Below, one piece after another: positions 1 to 10,947 of a stretch of DNA of 64,000 bases (its first letter is position 1; the number at the start of each line of letters is the position of its first letter). The stretch lies in the NCBI GenBank assembly GCA_963969365.1, contig OZ017746.1, forward strand, positions 3,658,001 through 3,722,000, given 5' to 3'. The notes under the pieces were generated by a model. It saw only the letters and a list, made by a program, of their open reading frames with translations. It ran no database searches and had not been told where the DNA came from. The translations under genes and the position numbers were made by a program. Source of the DNA: Asterochloris sp. CNOR1 (Eukaryota; Chlorophyta; Trebouxiophyceae; Trebouxiales; Trebouxiaceae).

Positions 1-1950
<1,950 letters not shown>

Positions 1951-1969
1951 GCTTGACAGACTGTCAAGC
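1951..1969. promoter_or_regulatory. Inverted repeat TTGACA/TGTCAA touching the formaldehyde dehydrogenase start
   Basis: A perfect 8-bp inverted repeat (GCTTGACA, 3-bp spacer, TGTCAAGC) lies immediately upstream of the minus-strand ATG at 1950, inside the 122-bp divergent spacer shared with the gene at 2073. It may be a dyad protein-binding site or a 5' leader hairpin. Regulatory function is inferred from position only. Confidence 0.35.
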
Positions 1970-2072
1970 AGAAATCAGCCTGATCTGTGATGATTTATTG
2001 CAGCTGAGATAGAAGGACAGGGGTATGTGCAGCAAACCACTGCAGCTCAGTCACTGAGACCATCCTCAAAAC

Positions 2073-2720
2073 ATGCACACCACACACCTGACTGGTCACA
2101 GAGTGCTCCCTGCGAAGCTGCGTGCAAGGACACCTCGCCAGTGCCCACCACGAAAGTGCATGCTGGGCTGCACAGCAGCTGCTCAGGGGGATCAAGAGAA
2201 GTCACAGGATGTCTCCAGGCGAGACATGTTGCGTGGGACAGCAGGTGCTGGATTTGCAGCGACTGCTGCAAGAGCCCTCCGCTTCCTTGGTGAGCTTCAC
2301 CCTGCAGGCCACGTTAGAGCACGCCTTCTGCACTTGAGCTCTCCGCTGATAGGATGTGCACCTTGTCTGCAGGGGCAGCTGAATTTGGAGAGAAACTTTC
2401 GATATCTGCCGTCGAGATGCTGACCAGAGTTGCCGCTGAGCTGCGGCCCACAGCACAGAGCCTGCTGAGCAAAGGCATGCGGCCCCAGGATGTGCTGCGC
2501 ATGATTCAGGTGATGGTGGCGGCCTGCAGAAGACCCAACACAGATTGTATGTCTCAGAGCCTCGGTCTTGCTCTGGCTCATGCACACTGTGTTTGCCAGG
2601 GTGTAGCTGGCTGAAGCAGTGCCAGTGTCACACACCTAACACCAACTTGAACTTGGCCTGCTGCAGAACCCTGCGCTCAGGCCCCGAAATGCCGCAGAGC
2701 TGGCAAAATGGCTCCCTTGA
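2073..2720 (+). CDS. Small predicted thylakoid-lumen protein with Tat signal
   Basis: Three exons (2073-2289, 2373-2509, 2667-2720) join in frame into a protein of about 135 residues. The N-terminus is basic and poor in acidic residues, like a stromal transit peptide (RVLPAKLRARTPRQCPPRK). It is followed by a twin-arginine segment, SRRDMLRGTAGAGFAATAA, and an ARA-type cleavage site, which together suggest two-step import to the thylakoid lumen by the Tat route. The mature part is only about 64 residues: GAAEFGEKLSISAVEMLTRV, LRPTAQSLLSKGMRPQDVLR, then NPALRPRNAAELAKWLP and TGA. It looks helical and has no Cys. I do not recognise a family; the size and targeting resemble small photosystem-associated lumen subunits, which is only an analogy. 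It is divergent from the formaldehyde dehydrogenase gene. An upstream coding exon cannot be excluded. Confidence 0.55.
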
Positions 2721-2929
2721 GGTCATTGCCTCTCAATGTTGCACCCACCTACATATCCGCCCTGCATACTTCACTTTCTGGAACACTGCTGAACAACACG
2801 CTTTGAGGCTGCCACACATGCGAACCCTTTTCAAACTTGAGTAGATTGAATAATTGCACTGAACTATGCGAGGATTGAAACACCATGGCACTGTTGAAGA
2901 GTCACAAGCAACAGGGAGCAATTCAACAG

Positions 2930-4273
2930 CTATGCAGTGCCGCTGAGGCGCTTGAGGCTGCTGGTGAAGTGGACAAATGGCGCTGACACCGCATCCCATG
3001 CCAGTGAGCCCCAGGAGCTGGCCTGCACACGACACAAGCATGCTCAGCCCCAGGGCAGCACAACATGCACATGTGCTGCACGCTGGCAGCGAGTGATCAA
3101 GCAGCCTGCCAATTGTTGCACCTTGTTCTAAGCCTTTCAAGCACCAGCCCAGCGCGACAGGCACCTGGGCTGTATGCAGGAAGCGGCTGTGAATGCAGCC
3201 ACGGCGGGTATATCCAAGCAGGACACCAACAGAGTCCTTGAGCTAAGAGTTGCTCCAAGAAAATATGCAGCAGCAGGCACTGAAACCACAACAGCTGCAG
3301 CAAGCCCACCTTCTTCTGCAGCAGTGGCGCGATGCTGCTAAGCTTCTTGCTGGTGGACTTCTTGACGCCTGAGCGCTTGGTGACGCCCAGCCTCCCTTTT
3401 GATGCACGCCGAGTGGCTTTGGGCTTGGGCATCTCCTTGACGCTGTGCTCCTTCACCAGGAAGCTAGGGTGCACAGCTGCAGGGCACCAAGCATTTGTGT
3501 GCACGTGTAACAGTGCAACGAGCAGTCAGCGCAGTGCAAGGCCACGGCAATGGAGACAGCATGCTGAACAGGAGCATATGCAATGTGCATGCCACTGTCA
3601 AGGTCGGCCAGTCAGCCTGCAATGAGTGGTCGCCCGATAAGGGAAGGAGCCTGGCATTCAGGGCTCCAGCAATAGAAGCATCAGCTAAGGCAAAGGCTGA
3701 CACTTGTGATGCTGTCGGGCTGCACATCCATGCTATTCACACCTGTGCCCACCACCTCCAGCTGCACATCTGCTGTGGAGTCCCGCGCCTCATTTAGCTT
3801 TTGTGGGTCTGCGGCCTGAGCAGGCGCTGTCTGGGCAGCTGCTGTCGGGGACTTGGCGGCATGCTTTCCCCTCCTGCCCTGAGGCCCTGCTTTGGCGCTG
3901 CGGCCTGAGCCTTTTGGCCGGCCAGGCCCCTTCTTTGCAGGTGCTGTGCTGGCCTTCTTCACAGCTGGCCTGCCTGGCTTCCTTCCAGTCTTCTTGGGGC
4001 CCCTCTTTGCCACTGCAGGACAGGCAGTGACATGGCAGGTGTGACCATCGCTTTTTGTTGTGGTGGGCACCAAACTAGGACTAATACAGCATGTGGGCCA
4101 CACCAGGCACAGTGCGAGGTCATGCATGCTATCCTAAGCAAGCAGTTTACACTCCGTTTGACTGGAGCTGCCCACAAAAGTGTCTTGAATGAATCTTTGA
4201 GCCGCACTCACTTGAGTGAGCACCTCTGCTGCTCTGCAAGGAGCTCAGCCGGAAGTGTGCGCACACCGAGGTG
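2930..4273 (-). CDS. AT-hook DNA-binding protein (5' end unresolved)
   Basis: Exon 4012 to about 3705 encodes two AT-hooks in a Lys/Pro/Gly-rich tract, KKTGRKPGRPAVKK and KKGPGRPKGSGR, followed by a more acidic stretch (RDSTADVQLEVVG). Exon about 3476-3311 is also basic (KPKATRRASKGRLGVTKRSG, KKSTSKKLSSIAPLLQKK). The last exon, 3022-2930, reads SSWGSLAWDAVSAPFVHFTS then SLKRLSGTA and TAG. A possible earlier exon at 4273-4213 joins in phase (STSVCAHFRLSSLQSS), but no convincing start codon was found, so the 5' boundary is approximate. AT-hooks bind the minor groove of AT-rich DNA; a chromatin role is the family expectation. The gene converges on the lumen-protein gene (stop codons 210 bp apart). 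The donor after the AT-hook exon is weak. Confidence 0.6.
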
Positions 4274-4884
4274 CTCGACCTAAAAGAAGCACAAATGTAG
4301 AAACCCCCAGCTCAGCTGGCATATGTGTTGCAGGACAGCCGCGTTTACAGCATTCGCTACATCATGCTGAGCACAATGTCTGCTTCATCAGCGGAGTTGG
4401 CAGATAGTTGCTGAGCTGGTAGATCGAACAGGATCCCTTGGTAAAGAACAGCAGCCCCACAGCTTGTTCCCACAGCAGTAGGTACACTCAGCCAGCAAAG
4501 TGTTGCTGGCAGGCAGCTTCTCAGGAGGTAGGCCAGCTTGCCCAGGGGACCTGCTATTGTACAGCGCGCTCCCTGATGATGCCTGGCTGGTGTATTACAA
4601 GGCCCCGCATTTGTGTTGCTAGGCACCATGTGTGCCTTCACAGTGTCATGCATGCCTGCTCTCCAGAAGCGCACAGAGCATCAAGTGTGGCATGGTGCAT
4701 GCAGCAGCAAAGGGGACTATGAGCGCTGCAGGCCATGCAGCTCTGCCCTTGCTCCTGCACTGTGACCCTGTGGCTGCATTCTCACAGCTCCTGCTGCACT
4801 GCAGTGAACAGCCCACAGTGGCCTAGCTGTTTTCAACTGCGGGGGCCACCCTTGTGTGGCCCTGCTGACGGGTGTGTCAGCTTT

Positions 4885-6714
4885 ATGGCCCGTGTGCTGG
4901 CCGGCAAGCCGCCCCGGGGGTCAGACTCCGGGAATGTCACTGTGCGGGACAGGGATGGGGAGCGGGATGAGGAGGGCGGATCCTTTGACTGCAACATCTG
5001 CTATGATCTAGCACGGGAGCCAGTTGTCACCCTGTGCGGGTGGGTGGTGCTGCTGGATGAGTGGGGCACTGGGACCTGAACTGCTTGCCTTAAGCACTGT
5101 GCAAGGGGGGCTGTTGAGACAGCTGTCACAGCCCAGCTGGTGGGTTCCGCCTGGCGCATGCTAAGCTTGCAGGCAGGGCTGCAACACAGTGGCCATCGTC
5201 CTGCACAGGTGGGTCGGTGCTACCTCCCAGAGTAGGAGGTGGCCTTGTTGCTTGACGGCTTTCTGCCTGCTGCAATGGGCGCCGGGCTGTGTGTGTTGGG
5301 CACAGATTGTCCCAGAGTCTCCGATGACTGGCGACTTGCATGCAAAGCAGCATGCTGCATGCTGCCTCTCTCTCTGCGCAGCAGGCTGCTGGCGTGTGCC
5401 CCTGTGGGAGCTGGCTGTGAGGCTGCTTGCTGCCAGCTGTGCAGGCCTATCCCCAAAGTGTATCGATCTGGGCAGTTGCTGCTGGTGGGAAACGTGGGAG
5501 CAAGCCCAGCGTCTGTCCTGCTGCCTTGTCATCAGAGTCTGACCAAAGCTTCCTGCTGCCTGTAGGCATCTCTACTGCTGGCCTTGCCTCTATAGGTGGA
5601 TGCAGGTGCAGAGCCACTGCAGGGTATGCCCTGTCTGCAAGGCGGGCATAGATGACGATAAGGTGAGCGCTTCCTGAACATCTACAGGCTGCAAACCGCA
5701 TGGGACAAATGCGGTAGCAGCCAGCCTTGACACCACTTATGCTAAAGTGGGAGCGCTGTCTCTGAATGCTCTCACCCACTGCAGCAGTCGCCAAAGGCTT
5801 TAATGCCATGCAAAGATGCTGGCTGACATGGCACAGCTCTCTGCGTCTCATAGTTCAGGCGTGCCCCCAGCAGGCATTCTCCACAGCGCTCAGGAAAGCA
5901 CCCGCAGTGAGCCACTGTGACTGACTGGCTGCAGGTTGTGCCCATCTATGGCAGGGGCGGGAGCCACACAGACCCCCGCAGCAAGCAGCATGCTGATGCC
6001 CAGAGCCCTGGCAGCCCTGAGGCCGACGAGGGCGCGGCTGTGCCCCGACGCCCAGCTGGTCAGCGGCCACTGCCTGTGCAGGTGTGCCCACTCTCTGCGG
6101 TGCAGCTTGCTGTGTCCCGCAGCTCCATTCAAGCTTAGCCTGGAGAGTTTGGAGTCTGTCACCTTGGAGGGTTCTGAAGGGCAGTGGGGGTGACAGTTTG
6201 CTCACAGCAGCTGCCAGCCAGGAGGTGCAGTGCATGTGCTGCGCATCAGTGTGCTTTAGACCTGGCGCTGCGCATTTGATGAGAAAGAAATGTTCACATG
6301 GTTTCTCTGGCTACAGCGGAGCCCCCTGACTGCCTCGCCGGCCCATGTTAATTTGCAGCCTGGCTTAGGGATCATTCCCACCCTGTTTGGCCTGAATAAC
6401 ACCTCTGGTGAGGCACTAATTCAAATGCCAGCTCTCTGGTATTGCTGTGTGTGGCAATCTCTGCTTCATGTATCATCAGCTTTCTGCTTCATCTATTATT
6501 GTACCACCTAGCTCCCTCACTGCAGGCAATGGTGGCTTTGCTGAGCCCCTTACTCCAGAACAGCAGCACCAGGTATGCCCTTCTGTCAGCAGCGAACATG
6601 CCTTCCCTTCCCATTATAGAGTGCTGAGGAATCTTCTTGCCTTGTGCAGGCATTCCTCTCAAGATTGTTGCTCATGTTGGGGTCCTTTGTCATCATGTGT
6701 CTTCTGCTGTTCTG
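4885..6714 (+). CDS. RMA/RNF5-like RING E3 ubiquitin ligase, C-terminal membrane anchor
   Basis: Exon 1 (4885-5039) encodes an N-terminal linker and the first half of a C3HC4 [23 protein letters not shown]. After a 526-bp intron, the exon from 5566 continues with [14 protein letters not shown] then [15 protein letters not shown]. This spacing is that of the RMA/RNF5/RNF185 ligases. The next exon (about 5935-6080) starts with [15 protein letters not shown], which follows the RING in this family. Later exons carry [11 protein letters not shown] and a terminal hydrophobic segment, [19 protein letters not shown], as the last residues before TGA at 6712-6714. The single C-terminal span fits insertion in the ER membrane, where the family works in protein quality control with E2 enzymes. 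The family assignment is strong; small middle exons between 6310 and 6590 are less certain. Confidence 0.85.
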
Positions 6715-7069
6715 AGCCAACCCCAACCCTCCATAGCCACCGTAGCTCAGCATTGTGGCTGCCCCCATAGTGTCAGGTATATGCAATGAGCAGCAGACCA
6801 CCTTGAGGTGCAGCTAATGCAGGTGACAAGTGCATGCCCCATATGTTGCCACACAAGACCCAGTGTACACACACCGGGTTTCACTTCATGATCAACTTCA
6901 GCTTTTGAATGGAAGTCCTTCCATGATATGTGTTGTAATGACCTCAAGTGGCGATGCAAGTCTGCATGGGGTTGACCTAGATCACCAGCTCAACTGCAGC
7001 AGCTGACGCGTCATGTGACACGCGTCATGTGGTCTTGCTCCTGACTGTCGAAGGCACCTGAATCCCTCG
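6715..7069. other. Intergenic spacer with promoter of the glycosyltransferase gene
   Basis: 355 bp between the stop of the RING ligase and the proposed ATG at 7070, on the same strand. No coding exon or RNA gene is recognisable. It should hold the 3' UTR of the upstream gene and the promoter of the next; the repeated motif at 7004-7031 is listed separately. Confidence 0.5.
7004..7031. promoter_or_regulatory. Duplicated ACGCGTCATGTG with TGACGCGTCA palindrome
   Basis: A perfect 10-bp palindrome TGACGCGTCA (7004-7013) overlaps a 12-bp direct repeat ACGCGTCATGTG at 7006-7017 and 7020-7031, a 14-bp period. It lies 39-66 bp upstream of the proposed start at 7070. TGACG-type half sites are typical bZIP targets and CATGTG resembles bHLH E-boxes, so a promoter-proximal cis-element is likely. 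This is inference from sequence only. Confidence 0.45.
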
Positions 7070-9109
7070 ATGAATCATGAGCATTGCCGAAAATTGTCAT
7101 CACGGCAAGGGAAGCCTGGCAGTCTCTATCAGCTCAATGAGGCGTCCCTGGAGCAGGGAGCCACGGCCAGTGCCAGGCTGGGGGTCCTTGAGAGTGGTCT
7201 GGCCCCTGCTGGCAGCTATGACTTGGCTGTGTAAGTCACGGACAATGGCGCAATCTGCAGGAAGCCAGCAGATCAGTCAAGCTGACAAACAGCCTGATTA
7301 CCAAACTGAAGTGCAATCTGGGGACCATGCTCTGCAAGCTAACAGCTAACCAGCTGACAGCTGCATGTTCCTTGCAGCGTCGATTTTGCAGCCTGTTGCT
7401 GGGCTCCAGCTGGACAGGGTCTCTGACTACCAGGCAGAGTGGATCCCCAGCCTGCGGCTGCTGGGACATGAGTTCGATCAGACAGGTACTGGAAGGTTGC
7501 ACCACGCACACGTGGCTGCCTTGAAGACCCTCCGCTTGAGGCGTGCTGGTGAGTCCTTGTGAGCAGCAGCTGGCCCCTTGCATCTCTGCCTGTCAGGCAG
7601 AGGCTGGGCCCATTTATTTGCCTTTACCCATGCTATTGAGTGTCAGCAAGCACCAACCTCCTTGGCGGCTGCGGGCGCAGGTGCAGCCACGAGCATAGGG
7701 GTGTTCACCATGACCCCTGGGTCTGAGCCCATGAGCTGGCCACCCAACATTCAGCCCCTGCTCGGAGTAAGCATGCCATACACACAGGCCAGTGCCTGGC
7801 TCAATGCACTATACGCAGTCCAGGTGATGCTGTACGGCTGCTGCGCATGCCTGCTGCTGCAAAGATGTGCAAGAGCTGATGGCTGCCATTGCTGCAGCAT
7901 GGCTATGAGTTCTTGAGTGTGGGCATGCCTCCCAAAGAGTCACTGCAACGCATGGTGGGCTGGTACAAGATAAAGATCCTCAAGCAGTTGACAACCCTGT
8001 TTCCCTCCTACACGCACGTACTGTACCTGGACGCGGATGCTTGGTGAGAACCTGCCTGATGGCCCAAGCCAGGTTACCAAAAGCTGGCAGGCTTGCAGCT
8101 ACTGTCTATGGCTGCAACTTGTCCTGGTCATGCAGGGTGAGCAAGCATGAGTTCAGCCTGCCCCAGGCATTCCCAGAGATGTTTGCACAAAGGCTCGCAG
8201 TGGCCTGGGCAGGCGCAGATGAGCCCTACGGAGAGCTCTGTGCAGGCGTCATGGTTTTCCATGTTGCTGCCATGGACTTTGTGGAGTTTCTGGATGACTG
8301 GTGAGCTTCCCAAAATAAAAAGGGAGCTGCTATCAGCCCTGAGCTCTGCTGCCAGAGCGCATGTGGCCCTAGCAGTGCACCAATGGCACCCGTTGGCGGC
8401 AGCATGGTGCTGCTGGTACTAAGCGGCTTGAGTTGTGCAGGTGGGTGGCTGCTGATCAAGAGCAACCCCCAGATGAGCGCTGCTATCTGGCAGAATGGCC
8501 CGCTGAGCAGGGGTGAGCTATACACATGCAGAGCACTTGGCCGTGCCCTGCTCACTCCACAGGTCTCAGGACATGTGGCTGCAGGTGCCTGATCAGCATG
8601 TATCACAGCGAGAAGTGGGGCAGCAAGATCATCAGAGGGCCCCTGGTGCAGACGCAGGAAAGTTTGCGCTCCCTCTCCTGTGCAGCGCTGATGTTCCTCA
8701 CCATGACCATATCACACAGCAGATGTTTGCTGAGCCTTAGCTGCTGGATGCTGCAGGAAAACCCTGACCACTCTTCCAAGTTTGTCCTGCACTTCACTTC
8801 AAACGTGGACGACCAGACCCGCAGTATCAAGGCTGCCTCCCATGCTGTCCTCATCCTCATGCAGCTCGTCTCCCTCCTTGCCATGCCGTAGGTGTCCCGC
8901 TGCTGTGGAGCAGCACCTTTCTGGGCAGCAGCAACCGTCAGCCGGGACCAGTTGAGCTGATGCAGATGCTGCGGCCTAGAGTTCTCTTTGACATGCATCT
9001 GTGGTTCATGAGCGTTGACACGGATGCATGGCTCCAGGTGCACCTGTTGCAGCCCCTCATTTGCAAAGTTCAATTCATATCCTTGAAAGGCATGGCAAGC
9101 TTCACTTGA
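7070..9109 (+). CDS. GT-A-type nucleotide-diphospho-sugar glycosyltransferase
   Basis: The first exon, from ATG 7070, reads SLYQLNEASLEQ...GLAPAGSYDL. The next carries LQLDRVSDYQAEWIPSLRLL and GHEFDQT (about 7390-7490). Exon about 7907-8042 holds HGYEFLSVGMPPKE and then KILKQLTTLFPSYTHVLYLD followed by ADAW, a DxD metal/nucleotide-sugar motif. Exon 8137-8300 has QRLAVAWAGADEPYGELCAG with VMVFH, typical of the acceptor-side strand in GT-A enzymes. Downstream exons read MYHSEKWGSKIIRGPLVQTQ and FVLHFTSNVDDQTR. A short intron (donor near 8823, acceptor 8891) would add VPLLWSSTFLGSSNRQPGPV and extend the gene to TGA 9107-9109; without it translation stops at 8891. Sugar specificity and subcellular site are unknown; a Golgi role is the usual expectation. 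It converges on the mitochondrial S1 gene. Confidence 0.6.
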
Positions 9110-9152
9110 TGGCAGCTAAAAAGGCTGTACTCGATGAACACTTCCATTCTAA

Positions 9153-10857
9153 TCACTGTGTTAGCATCTCCGACAGAGCTGAAGGTTGGGACATTACGGC
9201 AGGCAGGCTGATGGGCTCAGTCCAGGGCACAGCCACAACATTCAAGGGGCTCTTGCGCATGCTAAGGATCTTGTAGTCCGATAGCGTGGCCACCTGCCGA
9301 GACAAGTGGAAGGGCACATAGCGAGCTGGGCAGAAGGCCACGACGCCAGCCATCCCAATGGCATACCCCTGCGGCAGGGGGTTCAGCATGCGCCCCTTGA
9401 CGGGCGTCCCGCTGCGGCAGGCTGCCTCCAGCTCCTCCACCACCATGTCCACTCCTTTGTCTTGCTTGGGGTTATTCAGCAGCAGCGCTGGCTCGCCAAA
9501 GGGGGTCTGCAGTGTCTCCAGCGTGAAGTGGATGACATCACCAATGCGAAGGTCCTCTGGGCCATCCCGTTTCAGCTCTGCTGTTGACTCCATCACATGG
9601 TCCACTGAAAGCTCTGACCTGCACAACAATGCAGAGAGCTTGGTAAACAAAAATCCTGTCCTCCCTCATCCCCTGCTGTGCTCAAGCAGTTCCCTCAGAC
9701 AGGTGTTCTGCCTCCCGAGCAAACAACAAGTGGCGTGCTGCACCATGAGGTGAGTCAAGCTCTCAGTGCAGCACGCCTTAGCAAACCAGCAATGCTAGCA
9801 CTCATCCAGCATTGCTCCATGGTGTGGCTGTCCAAGAGCTCTGACCTGGATGGCAGTGCAGCACAACATTGTGAAGCAAACACTAGCACACGAAGAAGTG
9901 GCACTTGTGTCTCCAACAAGAAGTCACTGCATGTGGTCCCTCAGGCGGTGCGGCCTGCACAGCATCACAGCATGCCTCATCTAGATGCACAGCAGCACAG
10001 TTACCTCCAGGGTTGCTGCCATATTGCTGAGGAGGCCCATATGCAGAGCCTTCATCCTGAATGCCACCCCACATCCTTGACAATTGCTGTGCCCTGGTAC
10101 CGCCTGTGATCAGTGGAGATGCAGCCCTCCCTCACTGCCGGCCTTGCATGCCAGACTGCAAGCAGGCCACCAATCTCAAGCCATTGCCCTACTTCACGTC
10201 AACCCAGCCTGCGCCATGAGAACAGCATCTGCTATGCCCATGGCATGGCAATGAGCAGGCTGACAACGCTGATGGTTCCTAGCAAGCCTTGAGAAGCAAC
10301 AGAAATGCTGTGAAAGGGGGCACTGCCTGCATGACATCTGCAGCCAAGCTAGGGCAGTGCTTGCCTGAAGAAGCGTATGCGCTGGGAGAGGCCAGCATCG
10401 ATCTTCACAGTGCGTCGGTTGAGTTCCACAATGGTGCCGCGCACTGTGGAGCCCTCCAGGTATGGCAGGGAGGAATTATGGTTGGACAGCACTGACAGCG
10501 CGACCCTGTCAGGATTGGAGGCCTCTGCGAGGCGCTCCTTTTCCCTTTGTGCTGCTGCCTGCATAGTAGCACAGCCCATCAGAGCTCCAGCCATTGGCAA
10601 AGGTGGGTGCAGAAGCTCATGCTGCAACCAAAAGACTTGATCTGCATGTCGTGGCCCACCTGCTTCTCTGCTTTACGCCTTTCTTGCTCATATGTGGTGT
10701 TTTGTAGTCTGTTGAGCTGACGTCTGAGATCACTGGTGCTTTTGTGCTTGCTGCGGGTTTGCTGCACATCTAGGAGGCATGGCAGGCCGATGCTGCTGGT
10801 CTCAATGGCACCCAGGGATCTAAGGAGTGTTGGGTGCCAGAGCTTGCTGAGAGCCAT
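9153..10857 (-). CDS. Mitochondrial small-subunit ribosomal protein S1-like (S1 RNA-binding domains)
   Basis: Start ATG at 10857-10855. Exon 1 (to 10660) gives a basic leader with no acidic residues near the start, MALSKLWHPTLLRSLGAIE, then RSKHKSTSDLRRQLNRLQNT, consistent with a mitochondrial presequence. Exon 2 (10558-10365) has YLEGSTVRGTIVELNRRTVK then IDAGLSQRIRFF, an S1-type strand pattern resembling plant mitochondrial RPS1. Its intron starts with GC (AG|GCAAGC). A linker exon about 10060-10012 (DEGSAYGPPQQYGSNPG) is likely. The last exon (9618-9153) contains SGTPVKGRMLNPLPQGYAIG, then MAGVVAFCPARYVP and KSPLNVVAV, a second S1 fold, ending at 9153. The expected role is mRNA binding on the mitochondrial small subunit. 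Its start is 90 bp from that of the divergent gene at 10948. Confidence 0.75.
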
Positions 10858-10947
10858 GGCAGCAATCAGGCCCTGTGGCTGCGGGATTGGCGGCGGCGCC
10901 CTTGCCTTCTGGGCTGAGATGGCCCTGAGCTTGACCGAAAGGGCGCC
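10858..10947. promoter_or_regulatory. 90-bp divergent promoter (mitochondrial S1 / KANSL3-like)
   Basis: Only 90 bp separate the two opposite start codons, so both core promoters and 5' UTRs must share it or overlap the genes. It contains GGATTGGCGGCGGCGCC-type GC-rich sequence and a TTGACC at 10931-10936. No TATA box is evident. Confidence 0.55.
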
